Source: Microlunatus speluncae (lineage in GTDB: Bacteria; Actinomycetota; Actinomycetes; Propionibacteriales; Propionibacteriaceae). Taken from it: a stretch of DNA of 64,000 nt. The stretch spans positions 62,001 through 126,000 of the forward strand of contig NZ_VKCZ01000020.1 of NCBI RefSeq assembly GCF_009299835.1, read 5' to 3'. The notes beneath the pieces were generated by a model, which saw only the letters and a program-made list of their open reading frames with translations, did no database searches and was not told where the DNA came from. The position numbers and the translations under genes were made by a program. Below, piece after piece: positions 51,657-59,426 of this stretch (position 1 is the stretch's first letter; each line of letters starts with the position of its first letter).

Positions 51657-52803
51657 CCAACCGCCGCAGCAACCACTCGGCCGGTCCCGGTCGGTCCAGC
51701 CGGTGCAGGATGTTGGCCAGCACCGCCGCGACGAGCCAGGCGACGATCGCGATCACTGCCGCCCCGGCCGGCCCGACCCGGGCCCCGAAGCCGAGGAAGG
51801 CGGTCGAGGAGATGAAGATCAACGCCGCCTCCATCACGATGTAGCAGGTCAGTGAGCGCTGCCCGATCGCCGTGAGTGGTCGGGTCCAGTGCGCCGTGGG
51901 CGGCACCCGGCCGCCGATGAGGCCGAAGATCGCCGCGTACGCGAAGCCGCCGGCGAGGCCGCTGAGCACGTGGACGGCCTGGGCCCACCAGCCGTGCCCC
52001 GCGGTCAGCATCCCGGCGTTGCTCAGAGCCAGCGGCACCGCGCCGAAGATCGAGATCGGCAGCCCGACGGTGACGATTCGGCGCAGCAAGATCAGATTGC
52101 GCTCCGGCTCCTCCAGCAGCCGGCGCCGCCCGGCCCAGACGCCGACCAGCACGGCCAGCGCCACCGGGAACAGTGCGGTGTTGATGATCACCGACATCAG
52201 CCAGCTGACCACCCGGAAGGCCAGGTCGGCCGGCGCGTAGCCGAGGTGGCCGATCGCCATCATTTGATCCTGCTCGCCCGGCCCGGCCGACAGCATGAAG
52301 CCGAGGGCGATCGAGGCGAGCACCGCGACGCCGGCCAAGATCATGATCATCTTCCGCAGTGCCCGGTCGTCCCGGATCAGCACGCCGGCCAGCAGCACGG
52401 TGATCAGGCCGTACGCCCCGAGGATCTCGACCGGCGTGACCAGGATCGCCATCCCGAGACCGAACACCAACATCCACCAACCCCGGCTGCGGACCCGGGC
52501 CCGGATCTCGGTCTCCGGTTCGCCGCGCCGTCGCCGGCTCTCGATCACCAGCACCAGCCCGTATCCGAGCAGGGCGGCGAACAACGGATAGGAGCGGCTG
52601 AAGACGAACACCGTCATGCCGAGATTGACCAGCTGGTCGGCCAGGCTCGCCGCCGGTGGCAGTCGTTCATCGAAGGTCACCGGCTCCGGGCCGGTGATCA
52701 ACAGTGGGGCGTGGGCCAGCGCGATCAACAACAGCATGAAGCCCCGGGCCAGATCCGGGGCGAGCATCCGCGCAGTGCCAGGTCGGGCAAGAGTGTCGGG
52801 CAT
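51589..52803 (-). CDS. DUF418 family membrane protein
   Basis: 404 residues from ATG 52803, about eight to ten TM helices. N-terminal DLARGFMLLLIALAHAPLLI and C-terminal RPLTAIGQRSLTCYIVMEAALIFISS with the final GPAEWLLRRL segment are DUF418 marks, shared with YeiB. Function of the family is unknown; it is related to acyltransferase-like membrane proteins. The frame upstream of 52803 is discarded because it lacks TMs and is Pro-rich. It is convergent with the rhodanese gene and overlaps its end. Confidence 0.88.
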   Translation of the reverse strand: MPDTLARPGTARMLAPDLARGFMLLLIALAHAPLLITGPEPVTFDERLPPAASLADQLVNLGMTVFVFSRSYPLFAALLGYGLVLVIESRRRRGEPETEIRARVRSRGWWMLVFGLGMAILVTPVEILGAYGLITVLLAGVLIRDDRALRKMIMILAGVAVLASIALGFMLSAGPGEQDQMMAIGHLGYAPADLAFRVVSWLMSVIINTALFPVALAVLVGVWAGRRRLLEEPERNLILLRRIVTVGLPISIFGAVPLALSNAGMLTAGHGWWAQAVHVLSGLAGGFAYAAIFGLIGGRVPPTAHWTRPLTAIGQRSLTCYIVMEAALIFISSTAFLGFGARVGPAGAAVIAIVAWLVAAVLANILHRLDRPGPAEWLLRRLVNRPRGQRPRDHDEEPARRSGE

Positions 52804-52982
52804 GACGACGAGTCCACCAGCCGCCGGGTCCGAAGGCGAGACGCCGATCGGCCAGAACGGCTGGACGATCGGCCAGAGTGTGCGCCCCAGCCCGGCCGGG
52901 GGACTTCTTCCGGTCGGCCGATGAGTTCTCGCCGGGACGGGAGTCGAAGGAGGGGAGAGCACGGAACCCGGATCAGAGGAGA

Positions 52983-53180
52983 ATGATCATGTTCGAGCAG
53001 ACGATCGGCCTTGAGGTGCACCACCAGCAGCGAGCCGAGCTGGCGGCCATCGCGGAACAGGATCGGCTCGGCCGACGGCTGCTGCGGGAGCGGAAGGCGG
53101 CCCGGCGGCGGGCTCGGCGGATCGAGCGCCGGCGGCAGCTGTGGCCGAGCACTGCGACCAACCGCCCGGCCTTCTCGTGA
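52983..53180 (+). CDS. Small basic hypothetical protein
   Basis: 65 residues starting at ATG 52983 (or ATG 52989), with AGAGGA directly upstream. MFEQTIGLEVHHQQRAEL is followed by a long Arg-rich helix (RRLLRERKAARRRARRIERRR). No TM. Similar short basic proteins exist in Actinobacteria without known function. Confidence is limited by the small size. Confidence 0.5.
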   Translation: MIMFEQTIGLEVHHQQRAELAAIAEQDRLGRRLLRERKAARRRARRIERRRQLWPSTATNRPAFS

Positions 53181-53203
53181 CCCGATGATCACCGGGCGGC
53201 ACG

Positions 53204-54205
53204 TCAGCGGCCGATCGAGCTCTCCCGGAGCCGCAGGGTCCAGGGGACGGCGACGGACTCGGCCGGTCGGTCGGGGTCGGCGATCCGGGCCTGGAGCAGG
53301 CGCAGGGTCTGCTCGGCGAGTAGGTCGAGGTCGGCGGCGACGGTGGTCAGGGTCGGGTTGCTGAAGCGGCCCTCGGCGATGTCGTCGAAGCCGGCGATCG
53401 CGATCCGGTCGGGCACGGCGACTCCGGCCTCGACGCAGGCGCGGATCGCGCCGATCGCCATCAGATCGTTGAAACAGAACACGGCGTCCGGCGGCTCGGG
53501 CAGCGCCAGCAGCTGCTCCATCGCCGCCTTCCCGTCGGCCCGGTCATAGCGCGCGACGCCGATCACCAACTCCGGCCGGTACGGCAGCCCGGCGGCCTCC
53601 AGGGCCCGCCGATAACCCTCCAGCCGGACCGAGGCCGTGCCGGCCACCGACTCCCGGCCGATCGCGGCGATCCGGGACCGGCCGAGGGAGATCAGATGGT
53701 CGGTCATGGCCAGTGACGCGGTGACCGAATCGACCGCGACGTGGTCGTAGCCGGGCGGCACGGCCCGCTCACCGAGCAGCACCATCGGCACGTCGTCGGC
53801 GCGGGCCGCGATGTCCTCCGGGCCGACCGCCAGGGGCGAGAAGATCACGCCGTCGATCACGTGTGATCGCATCCCGTTCAGCACCACCTGCTCGGCCGCC
53901 GGATCGGCGCCGGTGGCGTCCAGCAGCAGCAGATAGCCGAGCCGGGACGCCGCCGCGCTGAACCGGGCGCCGAGCTCGGCGAAGTACGGCGAATCCAGCT
54001 GGGGCAGGGCGAGGGCGAGGAAGCCGGCCCGGCCGTGCTTGAGCTGCCGGGCGCTCACGTTGGGCTGATAGCGCAACTGCTCGATCGCCGCCCGCACCTT
54101 GGCCCGGGTCTGCGGGCTGACGTGCACGTACTCGTTGACCACATTCGACGCGGTCTTGACGCTGACCCCGGCCAGCGCCGCCACGTCCTTCAACCGCGCA
54201 ACCAC
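53204..54205 (-). CDS. LacI-family transcriptional regulator (arabinan locus)
   Basis: 333 residues from GTG 54205 (GGAGG 8 nt upstream). N-terminal helix-turn-helix ARLKDVAALAGVSVKTASNVVNEY and hinge VSARQLKHGRAG, then a sugar-binding sensor domain with FLALALPQLDSPYFAELGARF. The variant KTASNVVN instead of ATVSRVLN is common among actinobacterial regulators of arabinose/xylose-type operons. It sits downstream of the ABC transporter genes in the same orientation and probably represses them and the divergent GH51-GH43 genes. Confidence 0.93.
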   Translation of the reverse strand: MVARLKDVAALAGVSVKTASNVVNEYVHVSPQTRAKVRAAIEQLRYQPNVSARQLKHGRAGFLALALPQLDSPYFAELGARFSAAASRLGYLLLLDATGADPAAEQVVLNGMRSHVIDGVIFSPLAVGPEDIAARADDVPMVLLGERAVPPGYDHVAVDSVTASLAMTDHLISLGRSRIAAIGRESVAGTASVRLEGYRRALEAAGLPYRPELVIGVARYDRADGKAAMEQLLALPEPPDAVFCFNDLMAIGAIRACVEAGVAVPDRIAIAGFDDIAEGRFSNPTLTTVAADLDLLAEQTLRLLQARIADPDRPAESVAVPWTLRLRESSIGR

Positions 54206-54225
54206 GCCGCCATCCTCCTCGCAAA

Positions 54226-54283
54226 CCCCCACTTGTCAGAACCAGGGGACGCTCTAGCGTGCCCTAGTTCTGACAGGTCGGGG
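54226..54283. terminator. Terminator-like hairpin between ABC operon and LacI gene
   Basis: Left arm CCCCCACTTGTCAGAACC...GGG (54226-54247) and right arm CCCTAGTTCTGACAGG...GGGG (54262-54283) pair at 19 of 22 positions around a 14-nt loop. On the plus strand it is followed by TTTT. Its TTGTCAGAAC core is shared with 44635-44678. It separates the permease stop from the regulator. Confidence 0.7.
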
Positions 54284-54286
54284 TTT

Positions 54287-55180
54287 TCAGCCCTTGATGC
54301 CGCTGGTGGCCACTCCCTCGATCACGTACCGCTGGACGAACGCGTACAAGATCAACACCGGGATCGCGGCCACCGTGGCGCCGGCCATCACGACCGGATA
54401 GTCGACCGCGAACGCACCGCGCAGGCTGGACAGGCCGGCCGGCAGGGTGAGCCGTTCCGGCGAGAACAGGACGAAGATCGGCCAGACGAAGTCGTTCCAG
54501 TTGCCCAGGAACGAGAGCACCCCCAGGGTGACCAGCGCCGGCTTGGAGATCGGGATCACGATCCGGGTCAGGATGGTCCAGGTGTTCGCGCCGTCGATCA
54601 GCGCCGTCTCCTCCAGCTCCCGCGGAATGGAGAGGAAGAACTGGCGCAGGAAGAACACCCCGAACGCGCCGGCGGCGCCGGGCACGACCAGGGCGAAGAT
54701 CGTGTCCAGCCAGCCGAGCTGGTACATCAGCAGATAGTTCGGCATCAGGAAGATGAAGCCGGGCACGAACATGGTGCCGATCAGCACGCCGAAGATCAGG
54801 TTCCGGCCGCGGAACTTCATCCGGGCCAAGGCGTACGCGGCCATCGCCGAGATCGCCAGCACCAGCAGCGCGTGCAGGGTGGCGGCGACGAGGGAGTTGA
54901 CGGCCCAGAGCAGCACCGGATTCTGGGCCTGGCCGAAGATGATCCCGAACGCCCGGAAGGTGATCTCGTCCGGCACCAGCGAGATCGGGATCCGCCGGGC
55001 GTCGGCCTGACTGCGGAACGAGGTCAGGAACATCCACAGGATCGGCGCGACGAAGATCACCGACAGCAACACGATGCCGACCCAGAAGCCGGGTCCGTTG
55101 CGGTCCCGGCGGAACGCCTTGCGGTGGGTCCTGGTCGGCCGGCTCCGGCGTGGCGCCTCGGGCTCGACGGTGGTGGTCAT
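54287..55180 (-). CDS. ABC sugar transporter permease (MalG-type)
   Basis: 297 residues, six TM helices, with the EAA loop ELEETALIDGANTWTILTRIVIPISKPAL that contacts the ATPase. Typical of CUT1-family importers for oligosaccharides. No cognate ATPase gene is seen in this locus; such systems often use a shared MsmK-type ATPase encoded elsewhere. ATGA overlap with the upstream permease. Confidence 0.93.
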   Translation of the reverse strand: MTTTVEPEAPRRSRPTRTHRKAFRRDRNGPGFWVGIVLLSVIFVAPILWMFLTSFRSQADARRIPISLVPDEITFRAFGIIFGQAQNPVLLWAVNSLVAATLHALLVLAISAMAAYALARMKFRGRNLIFGVLIGTMFVPGFIFLMPNYLLMYQLGWLDTIFALVVPGAAGAFGVFFLRQFFLSIPRELEETALIDGANTWTILTRIVIPISKPALVTLGVLSFLGNWNDFVWPIFVLFSPERLTLPAGLSSLRGAFAVDYPVVMAGATVAAIPVLILYAFVQRYVIEGVATSGIKG

Positions 55181-56163
55181 GACTTACGCTCCCTCATCGC
55201 GAAGAAGTTGATGATCGAGACGATCGCCAGGCAGACCGCCAGCACGTAGCTCATCGCCGACGCCGTGCCCATCTTGAAGCCGCGCAGGCCCTCCTCGGTC
55301 ATCACCATGATCGCGGTCCGGGTGCTGTCACCGGGGCCGCCGTTGGTGACCAGATAGGACTGGCCGAACATGTTGGCGCTGGCCAGGATCGTCATGGTCA
55401 CGATGAACACCAGCACCATCCGCAACCCCGGCAGGGTGATGTGGATCAGCTTGCCCCAGCCGCCGGCGCCGTCGATCTCGGCCGCTTCGTACTGCTCGCT
55501 CGGGATGCTCTGGATGCCGGCCAGGTAGATCACCGTGTTGAACCCGAGGGTCCACCAGACCGTCATCCCGACCAGGGCGACCCAGGCCGCCGGCTGGGTC
55601 TGGGTCCAACCGATCGGCTGGTACGACCCCAGCGGCAGGAACAGGTCGAAGAACCGGTGGAACAGCTCGATCACGGCGTTGATCAAGCCGAAGTCGGTCT
55701 CCAGCAGGTAGTTGAACAGTACGCCGATCACCGCGATGCCGAGCACGAACGGGGCGAAGATCATCGCCCGGAAAAACGTCCGGGCCGGGAAGCGGCGGTT
55801 CAGCAGCAGGGCGACCCCGAGCGGGATGACGACCAGGAACGGCACGCTGGCCACGGTGAAGATCGCCGTGTTCTGCATCCCGATCCAGAAGTTCTCCGAG
55901 ATCACCGACTCCGGGTCGAACAGATCCAGATAGTTCTGCATCCCGACGAACGGTTTCGCCTCCAGCAGGAAATCCCAGTCGTGCAGGCTGATCCAGATGC
56001 CGAAGATCGCGGGCCCGACCACGAACGTGAGCAGCAAGATCACGTACGGAGCACAGAGCGCATAGGGCGTCAGCGGGTGATGCAGCCGAAGCCCTCGGCG
56101 TCGCTTGGCGGGCGAACCGTCGACCGTCCGGGACGCAGCCTGCTCCTGGACGGTCGCGCTCAT
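55177..56163 (-). CDS. ABC sugar transporter permease (MalF-type)
   Basis: 328 residues from ATG 56163, six TM helices, EAA loop SEQYEAAEIDGAGGWGKLIHITLPGL. N-terminal cytoplasmic segment of about 35 residues with basic residues (AKRRRGLRLHHP). The longer frame to 56622 is antisense/shadow over the binding-protein gene and is rejected. Overlaps both neighbours by 4 nt, so the three transporter genes form one coupled operon. Confidence 0.93.
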   Translation of the reverse strand: MSATVQEQAASRTVDGSPAKRRRGLRLHHPLTPYALCAPYVILLLTFVVGPAIFGIWISLHDWDFLLEAKPFVGMQNYLDLFDPESVISENFWIGMQNTAIFTVASVPFLVVIPLGVALLLNRRFPARTFFRAMIFAPFVLGIAVIGVLFNYLLETDFGLINAVIELFHRFFDLFLPLGSYQPIGWTQTQPAAWVALVGMTVWWTLGFNTVIYLAGIQSIPSEQYEAAEIDGAGGWGKLIHITLPGLRMVLVFIVTMTILASANMFGQSYLVTNGGPGDSTRTAIMVMTEEGLRGFKMGTASAMSYVLAVCLAIVSIINFFAMRERKS

Positions 56164-57521
56164 CGGCCGTACTTCTTGCGGTTGGTCTCGAGGACCTTGT
56201 TGCCCTTCTCCGCGGCCTTGCCGAGGACATCGGCGATCGGCTGGTTGCCGGTCATGGCCGCGTTGACCCCGGTGGTCCACTCGCCCATCACGTCGCCCAC
56301 GCCGGGGATCGGCGGAGTGAACTTGATGTAGTCGAGCTGCTTGGCGAACTCCACCACGGCGGTCTTCTCCTGGAATTCGGGCAGCTCGCGGACCGAGTTC
56401 CGGGCCGGGACCATGCCGGCATCGGCCCAGCCGAGCGACTGCTGGGTGATCCAGTTGACGAAGAAGCGGGACGCCTTGGCCTTGTTCTCGTCGGGCTTGG
56501 TCTGCCGCGGCAGCACGAACTGGTGCGAGCCGGCCCAGGTGGCCTGGGTGGTGCCGATCTGCGGCACCGGCGCGCAACCCCACTTCAGCTTCTTGTTCTC
56601 GTTCAGCGGCGTGGTCATCCACGGACCGTTGATCATGAACGCGCCCTTGTCGCTGTTCAGCGACACCTGATCACCGTCGCCGGCGGCGTTCTTCGGGCTG
56701 TAGCCCTTGTCGATCAAGCCCTTGAGCCAGGTGATCGCCTTGACCGCCGGCTCGTCGGCGAAGCCGACCGCCGAACCGTCGTCGGCGACCATGAAGCCGC
56801 CGTACTGGTAGACGAAGGTCTGGGCCAGCAGGCCGGCCGCGCTCTGCGCCGACACCCAGAATCCCTGAATTCCCTTGGACTTGCACTGCTCCAAGATCGT
56901 CATGAATTCTTCTTCGTTGGTCGGCGGCTTCTCCGGATCGGCGCCGACCTTCTCCAGCACGGTCTTGTTGTAGTAAAGGCCGGCCGGGTGGATGTCCAGC
57001 GGGATCCCGTACCGCTTGCCGTCGTAGAGCCCGCCGTTCCAGGCGATCGTCGCGAAGTCGGCCTCGGTCAGCTTCAGCGCGGTCGCGACGTCGTCCAGCG
57101 GCTGGATCACATTCCGGGCGGCGTTGGTGGCCAGGTCGTCGGCGTGCATGATCCCGACGTCCGGGCCCTTGCCGCTGCTCACCGCGGCCGGCAACTTCTG
57201 GAAGTACTCGGCCCACTCGATCGAGGTGGTGGTGATCTTGATGTTCGGGTTGGCCTTGGTGAACTGGTCGGTGAGCTTGCGCATGATCGGCCCGTCGCCA
57301 CCGGTCAAACCGTTCCAGTACGCCAGCGTCACCGGCGGGCCGTCATAGCCACTGGCGCCGCCGTCACCGCTCGGTGCCACCTGTTGGCCCGGGGTGCCGG
57401 CCGAGCCGGGGCCGCAGGCCGTCAGCGCCAGGCCGCCGGCGACGCCGAGCGCACCGCCGAGCAGTCCCCGCCGACTGATCGACCGTGTCCCTGCGGAGCC
57501 GAATGGATTGACCTTCGTCAT
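56160..57521 (-). CDS. ABC sugar-binding lipoprotein
   Basis: 453-residue extracellular solute-binding protein (family 1). It has a twin-arginine signal SISRRGLLGGALGVAGG followed by a lipobox LTAC, so it is exported, probably by Tat, and lipid-anchored. The mature part starts GPGSAGTPGQQ and contains VTLAYWNGLTGGDGPIMRKL, FTKANPNIKI and GKRYGIPLDIHP, typical of CUT1 binding proteins. ATG 57521 with AGGAGGA upstream; the frame beyond is discarded. Substrate likely an arabino-oligosaccharide, from context. Confidence 0.93.
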   Translation of the reverse strand: MTKVNPFGSAGTRSISRRGLLGGALGVAGGLALTACGPGSAGTPGQQVAPSGDGGASGYDGPPVTLAYWNGLTGGDGPIMRKLTDQFTKANPNIKITTTSIEWAEYFQKLPAAVSSGKGPDVGIMHADDLATNAARNVIQPLDDVATALKLTEADFATIAWNGGLYDGKRYGIPLDIHPAGLYYNKTVLEKVGADPEKPPTNEEEFMTILEQCKSKGIQGFWVSAQSAAGLLAQTFVYQYGGFMVADDGSAVGFADEPAVKAITWLKGLIDKGYSPKNAAGDGDQVSLNSDKGAFMINGPWMTTPLNENKKLKWGCAPVPQIGTTQATWAGSHQFVLPRQTKPDENKAKASRFFVNWITQQSLGWADAGMVPARNSVRELPEFQEKTAVVEFAKQLDYIKFTPPIPGVGDVMGEWTTGVNAAMTGNQPIADVLGKAAEKGNKVLETNRKKYGR

Positions 57522-57840
57522 GTCTTCCTCCTTGAAGCTGCGAAATCTCCCGACGCTCACCGGCACCGGGCTGCGGGTTTCGACGGCAGCGAACCAGCCG
57601 GTCCCTTCATCGGGCGCGGTGGATTCGGTCACTCGGTTACAACGATTACTCGGGGACGATACCGGTGCACTCCAGAACCTGCAACGGCCCCGGACAACTT
57701 CTTTACAACGGTTAACAAGTGCTGTGAGAATGCGGTTCGAGCGGCCGTTGAGCCCCGTCCCATCGAGGGAGGCCGTGGCCAGCGACAGGGATGTCGAATG
57801 CCGGCCGGTGCGTCGAGCGCCGGACGACGGAGGAGGAACG
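57522..57840. promoter_or_regulatory. Divergent control region of transporter and GH51 operons
   Basis: About 320 bp with no gene. Two copies of ACAACG in similar context occur 66 bp apart: GTTACAACGATTAC (57636-57649) and TTTACAACGGTTAAC (57702-57716), sharing TTACAACG (CGTTGTAA on the other strand). These are candidate operators for the LacI protein at 53204-54205. GGAGG at 57832-57836 is the GH51 ribosome-binding site. Confidence 0.5.
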
Positions 57841-59397
57841 GTGACCGAACAGCAGCAAGCCGGAACAGCTTCGACCGAGCGTGGCGCGGCCCGCATGAAG
57901 GTCGATCCGGACTTCCGGGTCGGGCCGTTGAACCGGCGCATCTTCGGCTCGTTCGTCGAGCACCTGGGCCGGTGCGTCTACACCGGCATCTACGAGCCCG
58001 AGCACCCGACCGCCGACGAGTACGGCTTCCGGGCCGACGTCGCCGAGCTGGTGCGTGAGCTCGGCCCGACGATCATCCGTTACCCCGGCGGCAACTTCGT
58101 ATCCAACTACCAGTGGGAGGACGGGATCGGCCCGCGGTCGGAGCGGCCGGTGCGGCTCGACCTGGCCTGGAAGACGATCGAGACCAACCAGGTCGGCACC
58201 GACGAGTTCCTGCAGTGGTGCGAGCGACTTGATCTTGAACCCATGATGGCGGTCAACCTGGGCACCCGGGGGATCACCGAGGCCAGCGATCTGTTGCAGT
58301 ACACGAATGCCGAGACCGGCATCGAGCTGGCCGACCGGCGGGCGAAGAACGGACACACCGACCCGTACGGGGTCAAGGTCTGGTGTCTCGGCAACGAGAT
58401 GGACGGGCCGTGGCAGATGGGCTTCAAGACCCCGGAGGAGTACGGCCGGCTGGCCGAGGAGACCGCCCGGGCGATGAAGCGGTTCGATGAGAACCTCGAG
58501 CTGGTCGCCTGCGGTTCCAGCAACCGGTCGATGCCGACCTTCGGCACCTGGGAACGGGTCGTGCTGGATCGCTGCTTCGACCTGGTCGAGCACATCTCGG
58601 CCCACGCCTACTACGAGCCGATCGACGGTGATCATGACTCGTTCCTGGCCAGTGCCGAGGACATGGACCGCTTCATCTCCTCCGTCGTCGCGACGGCTGA
58701 TCATGTCGCGGCGGCCAAGGGCTCGAGCAAGAAGATCATGGTCAGCTTCGACGAGTGGAACGTCTGGTTCCAGAAGCGCTGGGCGGGCGAGAAGAAGCTC
58801 GAGATCCGGGAGACCTCGGCGCTGATCGAGGACGTCTACGACGTCGAGGACGCGGTGGTCATCGGCAGCCTGCTGATCGAGCTGATGCGGCACACCGACC
58901 GGGTCTCGATCGCCTGCCAGGCCCAGCTGGTCAACGTGATCGCGCCGATCCTGACCGCTCCCGGCGGCGCGGCCTGGCGGCAGACGATCTTCCACCCGTT
59001 CGCCCTGACCGCGAAGCACGCGCACGGCACCGTGCTGCAGCCGGCGATCAGCGGCCCGGGCATCGACACCGCGCGGTACGGCGAGGTCAGCGCCCTGCAC
59101 GCCACCACCGTGTGGAACGCCGAGGCGGGGGAGCTGGTGATCTTCGCCGCCAACCGCGATCGGGCCACCGAGCTGGACCTGACGGTGGATCTGGCCGGCT
59201 TCGATGAGCTTCGGATCATCGAGCACGTGCACATCGCCGACGACGACCGCCGCGCCTTCAACTCGCCCGAGCAACCGGACCGGATCGTCCCGAAGCCGGG
59301 CGTCTCGACCCTGACCGACGGGCGGCTGACCGGCGTCCTGCCGGCCGCCTCCTGGCACTGCATCCGCATCGCCACCAGCTCACGCTCCGAGGACTGA
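57841..59397 (+). CDS. abfA: Alpha-L-arabinofuranosidase, GH51
   Basis: 518 residues. Retaining exo-enzyme releasing arabinofuranose from arabinan/arabinoxylan fragments. N-terminal RRIFGSFVEHLGRCVYTGIYEPEHP; IIRYPGGNFVSNYQWEDGIG; acid/base Glu in VWCLGNEMDGPWQ; nucleophile Glu in SFDEWNVWF; C-terminal jelly-roll. No signal peptide, so it acts on imported oligosaccharides. GTG 57841 with GGAGG 4 nt upstream; the Met in ARMKVDPDF is an alternative. Divergent from the ABC importer and followed by GH43 genes. Confidence 0.95.
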   Translation: MTEQQQAGTASTERGAARMKVDPDFRVGPLNRRIFGSFVEHLGRCVYTGIYEPEHPTADEYGFRADVAELVRELGPTIIRYPGGNFVSNYQWEDGIGPRSERPVRLDLAWKTIETNQVGTDEFLQWCERLDLEPMMAVNLGTRGITEASDLLQYTNAETGIELADRRAKNGHTDPYGVKVWCLGNEMDGPWQMGFKTPEEYGRLAEETARAMKRFDENLELVACGSSNRSMPTFGTWERVVLDRCFDLVEHISAHAYYEPIDGDHDSFLASAEDMDRFISSVVATADHVAAAKGSSKKIMVSFDEWNVWFQKRWAGEKKLEIRETSALIEDVYDVEDAVVIGSLLIELMRHTDRVSIACQAQLVNVIAPILTAPGGAAWRQTIFHPFALTAKHAHGTVLQPAISGPGIDTARYGEVSALHATTVWNAEAGELVIFAANRDRATELDLTVDLAGFDELRIIEHVHIADDDRRAFNSPEQPDRIVPKPGVSTLTDGRLTGVLPAASWHCIRIATSSRSED

Positions 59398-59426
59398 CCT
59401 CACCCCTTTCAACGACGAGGAGATCA

